Origin: Solwaraspora sp. WMMA2065
Lineage (GTDB): Bacteria; Actinomycetota; Actinomycetes; Mycobacteriales; Micromonosporaceae
DNA length: 64,000 nt
Direction: 5' to 3'
Assembly: GCF_030345075.1 (NCBI RefSeq)
Contig: NZ_CP128361.1
Location: 1,860,001 to 1,924,000, forward strand
Part shown: positions 16,994 to 31,371 of the stretch, piece by piece
How the letters are laid out: the number at the start of each line of letters is the position of its first letter
Numbering within the stretch: position 1 is the stretch's first letter
The notes under the pieces: generated by a model
What the model was told of the DNA's origin: nothing
The model's input: only the letters and a program-made list of their open reading frames with translations
Databases searched by the model: none
Made by a program: the position numbers and the translations under genes

Positions 16994-18145
16994 GTGGTGT
17001 TCGAGGCGTACCAGCTGCCCGAGGAGCACGCAGCAGTGCGGCAGGCCGTACGAGAGGTGTGCGACGACAAGGTCGCGCCACATGCGGCGGCCGCCGACGA
17101 GAACGCCGAGTTTCCGCAGGCCTCCTACGATGCGCTGCGCGCCGCCGACTTCCACGCCCCGCACATCCCCGTCGAGTACGGCGGTGCCGGCGCGGACGCC
17201 CTCGCCACCGCGATCGTCATCGAGGAGGTGGCACGGGCATGTGCCACCTCCTCGCTGATCCCGGCTGGCAACAAGCTCGGCACCATGCCGCTACTGCTCG
17301 CTGCCGGCGGGCACCTCAAGCAGCGGTATCTACCACCGGTCGCCCGGGGCGAGGCGATGTTCTCGTACTGCCTGTCCGAGCCCGACGCCGGCAGCGACGC
17401 GGCCGGCATGCGGACCCGCGCCGAACGCGACGGCGACGTCTGGGTACTAAACGGGGTCAAGCGCTGGATCACCAACGCCGGACTGAGCGACTACTACACG
17501 GTCTTCGCCGTCACCGACCCGGCGGCACGCACGCGCGGCATCTCCGCCTTCGTGGTGGAAAGGTCCGATCCCGGCGTCAGCTTCGGCGCACCGGAGCGCA
17601 AACTCGGCATCAAGGGATCCCCGACCCGCGAGGTGTACCTCGACAACGTCCGCGTCCCGGCGGACCGGATCATCGGTGCGCCGGGAACCGGCTTCGCGAC
17701 GGCGATGCGGACACTGGATCACACCCGCGTCACCATCGCCGCTCAGGCCCTGGGCATCGCCCAGGGCGCGCTGGACTACGCCCTGGGTTACGTACGGCAA
17801 CGACAACAGTTCGGCCGGGCCATCGCCGACTTCCAAGGCGTCCAGTTCCTCCTAGCGGACATGGGCATGACCCTGGAGGCGGCACGGCAGCTCACCTACG
17901 CGGCCGCCGGCAGGTCCGAGCGGGGCGGGCCGGACCTGACCTACTTCGGCGCGGCGGCGAAGTGCTTCGCCTCAGATGCGGCGATGAGGATCACCACCGA
18001 TGCCGTCCAGCTGCTCGGCGGCTACGGGTACACCCGTGACTTCCCGGTGGAACGGATGATGCGCGACGCCAAGATCACCCAGATCTACGAGGGCACCAAC
18101 CAGGTGCAACGCGTCGTCATGGCCCGCCAACTGCTCGCCGGCTGA
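16994..18145 (+). CDS. Acyl-CoA dehydrogenase
   Basis: This 383-residue FAD flavoprotein introduces the 2,3-double bond into an acyl-CoA. It has the first signature YCLSEPDAGSDAAGMRTRA, WITNAG, a QFGRAIADFQG segment and the second signature around the catalytic base Glu366 in QIYEGTNQVQR. The Glu position matches short/medium-chain rather than isovaleryl-type enzymes. Two tandem GTG codons (16994, 16997) follow AGGGAGG; spacing favours the second, a one-residue difference. It is a single gene opposite MaoC, controlled by the operator at 16944. It would provide the first beta-oxidation step. Confidence 0.93.
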   Translation: MVFEAYQLPEEHAAVRQAVREVCDDKVAPHAAAADENAEFPQASYDALRAADFHAPHIPVEYGGAGADALATAIVIEEVARACATSSLIPAGNKLGTMPLLLAAGGHLKQRYLPPVARGEAMFSYCLSEPDAGSDAAGMRTRAERDGDVWVLNGVKRWITNAGLSDYYTVFAVTDPAARTRGISAFVVERSDPGVSFGAPERKLGIKGSPTREVYLDNVRVPADRIIGAPGTGFATAMRTLDHTRVTIAAQALGIAQGALDYALGYVRQRQQFGRAIADFQGVQFLLADMGMTLEAARQLTYAAAGRSERGGPDLTYFGAAAKCFASDAAMRITTDAVQLLGGYGYTRDFPVERMMRDAKITQIYEGTNQVQRVVMARQLLAG

Positions 18146-18160
18146 CCGGCCCCGCACGGT

Positions 18161-18796
18161 TCAGCGGAGCCCTTCGAGCACCATCGCGCTGAACTGGCGC
18201 GCCACCTCGTCGATGCTGAGCGGACCGTCGACGTTGAGCCACTGGTACGCCCAGGCACACATGCCCACCAGCCCGAAGGTGACGATCCGCGGGTCCATGT
18301 CCGTGCGGAGGACACCACGGGCGATACCGTCGGAGATCATGCCGGCGAAGGCCGCCTCCACCGCGTCACGCTTGCGCGTCACCTCGGCGAACATGTCTCC
18401 GGCGAGGTACCGCCGCTCCTGGTAGAAGATCGTCACGTGTGCCCGGTACTCGGCCACGCTGGTCAGGCTGAACCGGATGAGCTCCGCCACCCGCACCGCC
18501 GGGTCGTCGCTGCCGGACTCGATCTGCTGGATTGCGGCCAGTTGCGCTTCCAGGTACTCCTCCTGGATGTGCCGCAGCAGGTCGTCCTTGCTCTCGAAGT
18601 GGTGGTAGAAGGCACCCTTGGTCAGCCCGGCCTGGTCGGCGATCTCCTGCACCGACGTCCGGTCGAAACCCCGACGCCCGAACAGTTCCAGCGCGCTGGC
18701 GATCAACGACTTGCGGGTGTTCTCCGGGTCGTATCCGTCGGCCCAGCGTTGCCTGCGCCGGGTCGCCGCCGGGCGGTTCGACGTCGCACGAGCCAT
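18161..18796 (-). CDS. TetR-family transcriptional regulator (likely island repressor)
   Basis: This 211-residue regulator has an N-terminal helix-turn-helix domain (about 28-75: RKSLIASALELFGRRGFDRT then VQEIADQAGLTKGAFYHHF). Its C-terminal ligand-binding domain resembles those of acyl-CoA-responsive TetR proteins (TetR_C/KstR-like, ERRYLAGDMF). Its own promoter region (18839-18854) carries the operator motif found at the island's other promoters, implying autoregulation. The natural inducer is probably a pathway CoA ester. Its gene lies between the dehydrogenase (convergent, 15 bp away) and the carboxylase. The direct link between this protein and the motif is inference. Confidence 0.9.
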   Translation of the reverse strand: MARATSNRPAATRRRQRWADGYDPENTRKSLIASALELFGRRGFDRTSVQEIADQAGLTKGAFYHHFESKDDLLRHIQEEYLEAQLAAIQQIESGSDDPAVRVAELIRFSLTSVAEYRAHVTIFYQERRYLAGDMFAEVTRKRDAVEAAFAGMISDGIARGVLRTDMDPRIVTFGLVGMCAWAYQWLNVDGPLSIDEVARQFSAMVLEGLR

Positions 18797-18838
18797 CGGT
18801 GGCCTCCACTTCCCGCTCCACTCAGAGCCCGACAATCC

Positions 18839-18854
18839 TACCGCCCGGTCGGAA
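18839..18854. promoter_or_regulatory. TetR-type operator, copy 5 (autoregulatory)
   Basis: On the reverse strand the site reads TTCCGACCGGGCGGTA, identical to copies 1 and 4 in the eight left bases. It lies upstream of the TetR gene and leads into TAGGAT (18840-18835), a possible -10. The carboxylase stop is only 10 bp away. Confidence 0.66.
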
Positions 18855-18863
18855 GGTTCGCTG

Positions 18864-24332
<5,469 letters not shown>

Positions 24333-24500
24333 CCGATCGGCCCTCCGGTACGCCTACGATCCACGCGTCGCTGATGCGACTCCGACAGGATCACCCTTAC
24401 GCCTGCCGGCTGGAAACACCATAGGGCGTCCGACTAAGTAACGACCATGTCACTCGATGCGGTTGCCGCCACCGGTGCCGGTCGGCTCTCGCCGGATTCC

Positions 24501-25040
24501 TCAGGCCAGCGTGCTCGGCGCGCCGGTAGGTGCCGGCGCGATAGGTCCGACCTGGGCGGATGCCGGTACCATGACCGCCTGGTAGGGCTCGACGACGACG
24601 GCGTCGCCGCAGTCGCGCAGCTGGGTGACGAACGGCTCCGGCACCCACGCCGCCTCGATGTTGCCGGCTTCGAGCTGGGCCGGGACGTCGGGGAAGGCGA
24701 CCTCGCCGAACGGCTGACCGATGGCGAAGTCGATGTCTCCGTTGATCAGGGCGGGGATGGCCTGGGCGCCACCCTGTGCGGGCAGCACCTCCACCTCGAT
24801 CCCCCGCTCGGCGAAGATGCCGGCTCCGATGCCGCCCCACAGGGCGGCGGTTTCCGTACTCGGCAGCGCCGCGACCCTGACCTGACGCAGCTCGCCGTCC
24901 GTCCGGTCGTCGGTCGGGGTCGCGTCCGAGTCGGTGCAGGCGGTAAGGGCGAACGCCATGGTGGCAATCAGCCCGAAGGTAAGTGTCTTCTTCGCTGACG
25001 AGGCCTTCCGGAGCGGAGGTCGTGGGGTGCGTCGATCCCG
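24501..25040 (-). pseudogene. Decayed SsuA/NMT1-type ABC binding lipoprotein
   Basis: A leftward reading frame starts with a lipoprotein signal (KKTLTFGLIATM then LTAC) and the family opening VRVAALPSTETAALWGGI, then AQGGAQAIPALINGDIDFAI. After GQPF the sequence jumps straight to EVAFPDVPAQLEAGNIEAAW, normally about 75 residues further on, so an in-frame internal deletion is evident. The C-terminus stops at about 180 residues against a usual 310-340. No good start codon precedes the signal peptide. No permease or ATPase neighbour remains. It is best read as the relic of a nitrate/sulfonate/taurine-type importer. Confidence 0.75.
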
Positions 25041-25190
25041 GCAGTAGGCCCACCCCGCGAAAATGCGAACTGATGTGAGCGGAGTCACCCTGCCGTGGTG
25101 GCCATGCTCGACTACGAGGTCGCCAGATATCAACAAAGGTCTGACGAACGTCACGGAAAAGCTGAGTATCGCTGCCTGACCGGTGGCACC

Positions 25191-25237
25191 ACGAAGGCCG
25201 CGCCGGACCGGGATTCCCGGTCCGGCGCGGCCTTCGT
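25191..25237 (-). terminator. Rho-independent-like terminator, 23-bp perfect stem
   Basis: Two perfectly complementary 23-base arms (25191-25213 and 25215-25237) are separated by one base, giving in practice about a 21-bp stem. The structure lies 7 bp downstream of the stop of the secreted protein gene at 25245. It is the strongest stem I noticed in the window. Confidence 0.85.
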
Positions 25238-25244
25238 ACCTGGC

Positions 25245-28235
25245 TCAGCTCAGCGGCTCGACCCAGATGTTGCGGTACTGCACGGTGTTCTGGTGGTCCT
25301 GCAGCCGGATCGATCCGGTCGCCGGCCCCTCGGGGATGTTCCCGCCGGTCGGGCCGGTGATGGCGACGTCGTCGTGCACCGTCACGCCGTTCCAGACCAG
25401 GGTGACCCTGGCGTCGGAGGTCTTCTCACCGGCGCTGTCGTAGCGGGCCGCAAGGTAGGTGATGTCGTAGGTCTGCCAGGTCTCCGGCGGCCTCGCGACG
25501 TTGACATCCGGTGCCTTCTGCAGATAGATCGCACCCGCCTCGTTGTTGTCGAGGGTCGGGTCCCCGTACGAGTCGAGGATCTGGATCTCGTACCGCTCCT
25601 GCAGGTAGACGCCGCTGTTGCCGCGGTTCTGCCCGGTGACCTCCGGCGGCAGCTGCGGCACTTTGAACTCGACGTGCAGCCGGAAGTCGCCGAACGCCTG
25701 CCGGGTGCGCAGATCGCCGCAGCAGGCCTCCATCGCCCCGTCACCGACCACCGGCCAGCTCGCCGAGCGCCCGTCGGTGTGCTGCCACTCCGACAGGTTG
25801 CCGCCGTCGAACAGCACGATCCGTTCACCCGGCTTACGGACGGTGACCAGGTCCAGGTTGACGTGACCGGTGTCGGTGGCATCCACCCGGTACTGGATCG
25901 CGTTGGTGCCCCGACGCAGGGTGAGCAGTTCGGTCTTGGTGGCCCATTCCTGCCAGGTGACGGTGCTGGGCAGGACGGTCTGCCGGACCTTCTCGCCGTT
26001 GACATAGATGCTGACCGTCTTGTCCCCTTGGAACGGGTTCGGACCGTTGCTGTAGCGCAGCCCCACCTCGTACTCGCCGTTGCGCTTCACCTCGACGTGC
26101 ACGGTGTTGGCGGCGTTCAACTCGCCGAACCCGGCCACAAAGCCGACGCCCGAGTGGCCGGCGTGCTCGGTGTCGTACCGGGCACTGCCCTGCTGGTAGC
26201 CCTCCTCGGCCTCATAGAAGATCCGGTCCGGCTGGGCACCGGGAATGGCGTTGAGGGTGTACCAGGCCTCGGTGCTCCACAGCTCCTCGCCGTTGGAGGC
26301 GGTGAACGAGCGCGGCGAGCGCAGGTGCACCACCCGGCCCTGCTGCAGGCCGTCGACCATCAACCGGACGGTACGCCGGTCGTTGGAGACGATGACCTCG
26401 CGGACGGTCAGCGTCTCCTCGTCGACCTTCGGTCCGCCGTACGTGGGGGTCGGCGCGTAGCGCCACTGCTTGATCTGGAAGCGCTCGGCGATGTCCTGGA
26501 TGGTGTCAGTTGACAGCGGCCGGGTGTATTCGATCTTGAAGCCGTTCGGGGTGGCGCTCATCGACTTCATGTCGAACGTCCGGTTGCCGTTCGGCGTCAG
26601 CTTCTGCAGTCCGTACCGCAGCTTGCCGGCCTGACCCCAGTTGCCGTCGGCACCGAGCCCACCCACGTAGATCGACCCGTCCGGGCCGATCGAGACCTCG
26701 TTGACGCCGGCCTCCAGCCCCTGGGTGTGCCGGAACACCGCGCCCTGGTACTCGCCGTGCACCTCCTCCAGGTACGCGCGCTGCAGGCCACCGTAGGTGA
26801 CGTCACCGATCAGGAACTGGTCCCGGTACGGGCCCTTCTTGATCCGCACCGGGGTGCTCGGCGAGTTGGCGATCTCGTTCTGCGGCAGCCAGAGCGCCGG
26901 TTGGCTGACCGGGTTGGCGTCGAACGGACCGTCCGGGTTGGTGTAGTGGTTGAAGAACCGGTCCTGCTCGATGTGCACCAGCTTGGAGGCGGGCAGCCAG
27001 CCACCCTGGTTGTCGGTGACGAAGAGCTCCTGGTCCCGGCCCCAACCGATGCCGTTCGGGGTCCGCAGACCACCGGCGATGTAGCTGACCTCGCCGGTGC
27101 GCCGGTTCACCTTGATGCTGGTGCCCCGGTTGCCGATCGGCTGCGGGTCGGTGGTGGCGCCGCCGTAGTCGATCGCCACCGAGAGGTTGAGGTAGAAGTG
27201 GCCGCCCCGGTAGAGCAGGCCAAAGGCGAACTCGTGGAAGTTGCCCCCGTACGGCCAGCTGGCCACCGTCCGGTACTCGTCGGCGACCTCGTCGCCGTCG
27301 ATGTCGTGCAGCTCGGTCAGCTCGTGCTTCTGTGCGACGTAGATGGTGCCGTCGACCACCGCCAGGCCCATCGGCTCCCGCAGGCCGCTGGCGACCTTCT
27401 TGTACGTGACCTGTTCGGCACTGGTCGGCCCGGTGACGTTCTCGACGATGTAGACCTCGCCGAGAACTTCCTCACTGCCGCCCCAGGTGGCGATGACCAG
27501 TCGACCGTCCTCGGTCCAGTCCATACCCGAGACCTGCGGCTCGAACCCGTCCGGCCGTAGGTCGGTCAGGGTGTAGTCGGGGTGCACCGCGTCCAGCGGA
27601 AGCCCGTCGCCGGGGGTGTCGGTGACCCCCTGGCATGCCTTGCGGCCGGGCGCGGTCACCCGGACCACGCCGGCGGCGGTACTCAGTACGGAGTTGGGCA
27701 CGACGGCGAACTCCTCGGCGCCCGGCGGTTGCCAGGACAGGGTGAGCTCCTGCCCACCGCCGGCCTCGAAGTACTCGACCCGCAACGCGTGGTAACCCTC
27801 GGTCAGGGTCACCGCGCCGTCCATCAAGGTCGCCCCGTGCAGCCCGTCGTGGTCGATGACCACCGCGTCGTCGATGTAGAGACGGGAGCCGTCGTCGCTG
27901 ACCAGCCGGAACGTGTACGTGCCTGCGGCGGCGACGTGCAGGTTCGCGAGGGCGTGCGTGACGAAGTTGTCCTCCTGCCCGAAGTCGTCCGCCGTGGACC
28001 AGTCGACGATCGGCATCAACTTGTCGACGTTCGGGGTCTGCCCGGGTTTGAGGGTGCAGATCTCGGTCAGCGGTACGCCGATGTCATACGTACGCAGGGT
28101 GACACCCGGCTCCTGCGGCGGCAGGTCAGCGACCTGGGCAGCGGCCGGTGACGAACTGACGGCGGTCAGTGAGACGAGCAGGGCGGTGACAACGAATATT
28201 GCCGGGCCACGTGTTCTTGGCGGGCGTGGAGACAT
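25245..28235 (-). CDS. Secreted PA14 / beta-propeller / CBM / DUF1080 protein
   Basis: This 996-residue exported protein has a signal peptide (1-33, ending PAAA). A PA14-like carbohydrate-binding domain (about 43-172) includes SDDGSRLYIDDAVVIDHDG. A sorbosone-dehydrogenase-like beta-propeller follows (about 238-550; GMDWTEDGRLVIATWGG). A CBM6/35-like module (about 670-795) starts FYEAEEGYQQGSARYD. The C-terminal DUF1080/3-keto-disaccharide-hydrolase domain (about 803-990) has NRGNSGVYLQERYEIQILDS. The design suggests binding and oxidising or hydrolysing a polysaccharide or oxidised sugar outside the cell. ATG 28235, with GGGGGAGG upstream, is preferred over an earlier in-frame start. It is a single gene. 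The DUF1080 module recurs at 57491. Confidence 0.88.
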   Translation of the reverse strand: MSPRPPRTRGPAIFVVTALLVSLTAVSSSPAAAQVADLPPQEPGVTLRTYDIGVPLTEICTLKPGQTPNVDKLMPIVDWSTADDFGQEDNFVTHALANLHVAAAGTYTFRLVSDDGSRLYIDDAVVIDHDGLHGATLMDGAVTLTEGYHALRVEYFEAGGGQELTLSWQPPGAEEFAVVPNSVLSTAAGVVRVTAPGRKACQGVTDTPGDGLPLDAVHPDYTLTDLRPDGFEPQVSGMDWTEDGRLVIATWGGSEEVLGEVYIVENVTGPTSAEQVTYKKVASGLREPMGLAVVDGTIYVAQKHELTELHDIDGDEVADEYRTVASWPYGGNFHEFAFGLLYRGGHFYLNLSVAIDYGGATTDPQPIGNRGTSIKVNRRTGEVSYIAGGLRTPNGIGWGRDQELFVTDNQGGWLPASKLVHIEQDRFFNHYTNPDGPFDANPVSQPALWLPQNEIANSPSTPVRIKKGPYRDQFLIGDVTYGGLQRAYLEEVHGEYQGAVFRHTQGLEAGVNEVSIGPDGSIYVGGLGADGNWGQAGKLRYGLQKLTPNGNRTFDMKSMSATPNGFKIEYTRPLSTDTIQDIAERFQIKQWRYAPTPTYGGPKVDEETLTVREVIVSNDRRTVRLMVDGLQQGRVVHLRSPRSFTASNGEELWSTEAWYTLNAIPGAQPDRIFYEAEEGYQQGSARYDTEHAGHSGVGFVAGFGELNAANTVHVEVKRNGEYEVGLRYSNGPNPFQGDKTVSIYVNGEKVRQTVLPSTVTWQEWATKTELLTLRRGTNAIQYRVDATDTGHVNLDLVTVRKPGERIVLFDGGNLSEWQHTDGRSASWPVVGDGAMEACCGDLRTRQAFGDFRLHVEFKVPQLPPEVTGQNRGNSGVYLQERYEIQILDSYGDPTLDNNEAGAIYLQKAPDVNVARPPETWQTYDITYLAARYDSAGEKTSDARVTLVWNGVTVHDDVAITGPTGGNIPEGPATGSIRLQDHQNTVQYRNIWVEPLS

Positions 28236-28544
28236 TCCTCCCCCTTCGAGGGTGCTGATGAATGCCGCGATCGCAACCATCGCCGAGGGGTTGCCTGCCC
28301 GGTGGACGAGATCATCTCGAAGCACGGCTGCGGCACATCATGGGTTACATTCGCTGAAGTGGCAAGATCTTCTGAGGAATCGGATCAAACTTTTGCTCTT
28401 GACAGACAAAAGATCCTGCAGTGGCCGCGACGTCCGTCGAAGGACCGGCCGTCAGGGCGGTCGGCGGAATGTGTGTCCACCCGGCACACCGGCACGAGAC
28501 GGTAGAGTCGGCGGGCCGACCTGCGCCCATCAGAAGGAGTGCCG
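28236..28544. other. Divergent intergenic region
   Basis: This 309-bp gap between the secreted protein and the methyltransferase-fold gene is relatively AT-rich for the window. It contains a perfect TTGACA (28399-28404) without a clear matching -10. A TAGAGT at 28503-28508 could serve as a -10 for the rightward gene. I see no gene in it. Confidence 0.5.
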
Positions 28545-29297
28545 ATGGCCGCGCGTTTCGAGGAACTTGACTGGCGGCAGACCCCGATGGGTGAGATCAG
28601 CCTGCGGCGGCGGCGGGACCCCGTCGTGGACCGCGACGTGTACGAGGTCAAACTGGGCGACGAGTACCTGATGTCGAGCCTGTTCACCGTCGCCGAGGTC
28701 GAGCTTGCCCGGCTCGCCCTGGCGGACCTGGTCGGCGAAGAACTCGACGTCGTCGTCGGTGGGCTCGGCCTTGGCTACACCGCCCACGCCGTGCTGCGGG
28801 ACCCACGGGTCCGGTCGTTGATCGTCGTCGAGGCGCTGGCCGACGTCATCGGGTGGCACCAGCGGGGTCTGGTGCCGGGCGGAGAAGCGCTCGTCGGGGA
28901 TCCCCGGTGCCGGCTGGTGTCCGGCGACTTCTTCGCCCTGACCGCGGCGCAGGGCCCCGACCCGGCTGCACCTGGGCGACGGTTCGACGCCGTCCTCGTC
29001 GACATCGACCACTCCCCCGGGCATCTCCTGCACCCGTCGCACGCCGCCTTCTACCGGCCGGAGGGTCTACGGCACCTGGCCGGCCATCTGCGGCCCGGCA
29101 GCGTGTTCGCGCTGTGGTCCGACGACCCACCGGAAGCCGGGTTCACCGCAGCGCTCGGACGGGTGTTCCCACAGGTCCGCACTGAAGTGGTGACGTTTCG
29201 CAACCCGCTGCTCGGCACCGACTCGGCCAACACCGTGTACCTGGCGCAGACCCAGGCAGGGCAGCCGGGGGACCCGGGTCAGCCTCCGTCCGGCTGA
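28545..29297 (+). CDS. Spermidine synthase-like / class I methyltransferase-fold protein
   Basis: This 250-residue Rossmann-fold protein begins like polyamine-synthase paralogues: GEISLRRRRDPVVDRDVYEV, LMSSLFTVAEVELA. Motif I is VVVGGLGLGYTAHAVL, acidic motif II is IVVEALADVIGWH, and the post-I region is FDAVLVDIDHSPGHLL. The aminopropyltransferase catalytic Asp region is not clear-cut, so a methyltransferase or a non-polyamine role is equally possible. AAGGAG five bases before ATG 28545 sets the start. Its last 19 bp overlap the convergent XRE gene. Confidence 0.8.
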   Translation: MAARFEELDWRQTPMGEISLRRRRDPVVDRDVYEVKLGDEYLMSSLFTVAEVELARLALADLVGEELDVVVGGLGLGYTAHAVLRDPRVRSLIVVEALADVIGWHQRGLVPGGEALVGDPRCRLVSGDFFALTAAQGPDPAAPGRRFDAVLVDIDHSPGHLLHPSHAAFYRPEGLRHLAGHLRPGSVFALWSDDPPEAGFTAALGRVFPQVRTEVVTFRNPLLGTDSANTVYLAQTQAGQPGDPGQPPSG

Positions 29298-30217
29298 GCG
29301 GCGACCGGCGGAGCCGCCACCGGAACACGCAGGTCGCGAATCTGCAGCGCGGTTGGTGTGCCGACCGGGTCGGGACGGGCACACGGGGTCGCCGCGGTGG
29401 CCAACGCGGATCGGTCGTCCGCGCTGCTGATCTCGACGGCCACCTCGACGCACCCCTCGGTGGTCCGCAGGACGTTGCCGTACACGCTGTACACCTGGCT
29501 CGGCACCAGGTAGGGATAGTCGAACCGACTGACGGCCCCGTCGGACGGGCGGCTGATGGACAGCCGGATGGTGACCCCGGTCGGCACCCGCTCGGTGGAG
29601 ACGAAGAGTGGCCAGGCCGCCTGGCATCGCTGGGAGTAGCGCAGGGTGAGGCTGCCGTAGGGCGGCTGGGCCGGATCCCGGTCGGGAACCTGCACGGTGT
29701 GGGTGCTCACCGCGTCGAGGTGGCACTGTTCCTGCTGCGGATCCGCGCCGTCCGCCGCCGGTGACACGGCGGCCGAGGTAGCCACGGGTTCCTGCGCCGC
29801 GCCGCCGAGCCGGTCGAGTACCGACGTCGGCACCAGGATAACCGCGGCGACGACAGCCGCGATCCCCCCGGTCGCCGCCAGCGCCCGGCGGGAGACGTGC
29901 GGCTCCCGTACGGCGGTCCGGTCGGCCGGTTGCGCGGCACCGTTGACGAGTGCGTCGACCTGGCCCCACCGCTGCCGCCAGGTGTCCTCGTCGCCGTCAC
30001 AGGCACGGACGAACGCCAAGGTCAGCTCCAGAGAGGGCAGCCGGGTTCCGGACAGCACGCTGGACAGCGCGGTGTGCGAGTAGTGGGCCCGCTCCGCCAT
30101 CTTGCGCAACGAGGGCTGCCCGGCGTCGCGTCGAAGCTGTTCGAGATCGGCGACGAAGGCACCGATCGGGCCGGCGGCGGAACCACGAGCGCCGGCGTGT
30201 CCATTTTCATCCGTCAT
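29279..30217 (-). CDS. XRE-family DNA-binding protein with membrane anchor
   Basis: This 312-residue protein has an N-terminal helix-turn-helix (about 15-75; LRKMAERAHYSHTALSSVLS, LPSLELTLAFVRACDGDE). A single transmembrane helix (about 115-135, IAAVVAAVILVPTSVL) comes next, then an extracytoplasmic domain that resembles DUF2690 (CHLDAVSTHTVQV, LRYSQRCQAAWPLF). Such proteins are common in actinomycetes and may link an outside signal to transcription. The start is ATG 30217, with AGGAG five bases before the AGGCC spacer. It is convergent with the methyltransferase-fold gene. Confidence 0.82.
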   Translation of the reverse strand: MTDENGHAGARGSAAGPIGAFVADLEQLRRDAGQPSLRKMAERAHYSHTALSSVLSGTRLPSLELTLAFVRACDGDEDTWRQRWGQVDALVNGAAQPADRTAVREPHVSRRALAATGGIAAVVAAVILVPTSVLDRLGGAAQEPVATSAAVSPAADGADPQQEQCHLDAVSTHTVQVPDRDPAQPPYGSLTLRYSQRCQAAWPLFVSTERVPTGVTIRLSISRPSDGAVSRFDYPYLVPSQVYSVYGNVLRTTEGCVEVAVEISSADDRSALATAATPCARPDPVGTPTALQIRDLRVPVAAPPVAAQPDGG

Positions 30218-30479
30218 GGCCTCTCCTGAACGCGTAAACCTGGTGTCAACAGCGGTCAAGCCAGTGCTTTACGAGCAGGTCCGCGCCAGTATCAGCCTCG
30301 ACGCAGCTGCCCGTTGGATAGACGCCAGCGAACAGCGTCTCACAGTCCGTACTGGACCACGTACGCGTCCGCATCCTGACCGGCCGGCGCATTCGGGCGA
30401 CGAGAGCCGCCCGCAACGTCGTCCGGCATGGACGCGGTATCGGGTGGACGGGCAGTCCGCTCTACGACAGGAGGACCAC

Positions 30480-31298
30480 GTGCACCACCTCAAGGAATCC
30501 GAACCCGCCCACCGACCGGTGTCCAGAACTTTCCACCGGCTCGTACGGGGCGTCCTGGCGTCCCTCGCCGCGCTGGTGATGGTGCTGGTCGGAGCCACCG
30601 CACCGGCGATCGCCGGGATCACCGGCTACCGGATTACCGGCACCGGTGGCGCCGGGCTGATCGTGCGGACCAACCCGCACGATGCCTCGGCACCGGCGGT
30701 CACCGTCCTCGCCGACGGCACGTACTTCACCGCCGAGTGCGCGGTACGCGGCCGCAACATCTACGGCAACAACGTCTGGCACCAGATCAGCGCGCCGGTG
30801 AACGGCTGGATCAGCGACTACTACACCACCACGCCCGGCTTCAACCAGTACCTGCCGGGCGAGCCGGAGTGCGGCTCCGGCACCCCGCCGCCGACCGGCA
30901 CCCGGGAGCAGCGCGCCCTCGCCTGGGCCCGGTCGGTCCTCGGACACACGCACACCAACGGCGACCTCGGCGACAGCAACCATCCGTGGGACGGCTGGTG
31001 CGACAACTTCGTCGGGCACGCGTACGGACGCGCCGCCAGTGGCTACGCCACCGCACTGGTCCACTACAACGCGTTGTACCAGCGCGGCCTCATCCACACC
31101 ACCGGCACGCCGCCGCCCGGCGCCCTGGTCTTCTTCGCCGGAGCGCAGATCAACGGCTACGCCGGTCACGTGATGCTCTCCGAGGGCAACGGCAGTTACA
31201 TCACCACCGCCCCCACTATCCGGCGTGTCTCGCTCAGTTGGCCCGGCGCGCCGTACCTCGGCTGGTCGTACGCGGACCCGGAGTGGCCGGGACGTTGA
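30480..31298 (+). CDS. Secreted SH3b-NlpC/P60-like peptidoglycan hydrolase
   Basis: This 272-residue protein has a Sec signal peptide (about 1-43, ending APAIAG). An SH3b-type module (LIVRTNPHDASAPAVTVLAD) binds cell wall, and the C-terminal cysteine-peptidase-like domain has WCDNFVGHAYG, APGALVFF-like PPPGALVFFAG, and GHVMLSEG as probable Cys/His active-site segments. It likely cleaves peptidoglycan peptides. GTG 30480 is chosen for AGGAGG five bases upstream; a longer frame would omit a usable signal peptide. It lies 73 bp before another muralytic gene. Confidence 0.8.
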   Translation: MHHLKESEPAHRPVSRTFHRLVRGVLASLAALVMVLVGATAPAIAGITGYRITGTGGAGLIVRTNPHDASAPAVTVLADGTYFTAECAVRGRNIYGNNVWHQISAPVNGWISDYYTTTPGFNQYLPGEPECGSGTPPPTGTREQRALAWARSVLGHTHTNGDLGDSNHPWDGWCDNFVGHAYGRAASGYATALVHYNALYQRGLIHTTGTPPPGALVFFAGAQINGYAGHVMLSEGNGSYITTAPTIRRVSLSWPGAPYLGWSYADPEWPGR

Positions 31299-31371
31299 CC
31301 ACCGCGTCACCCGACCTCCGCTTCACCCGTCGTAACTCAGTCACTGCTCGTCGTTTCCAGGAAGGAACGTG

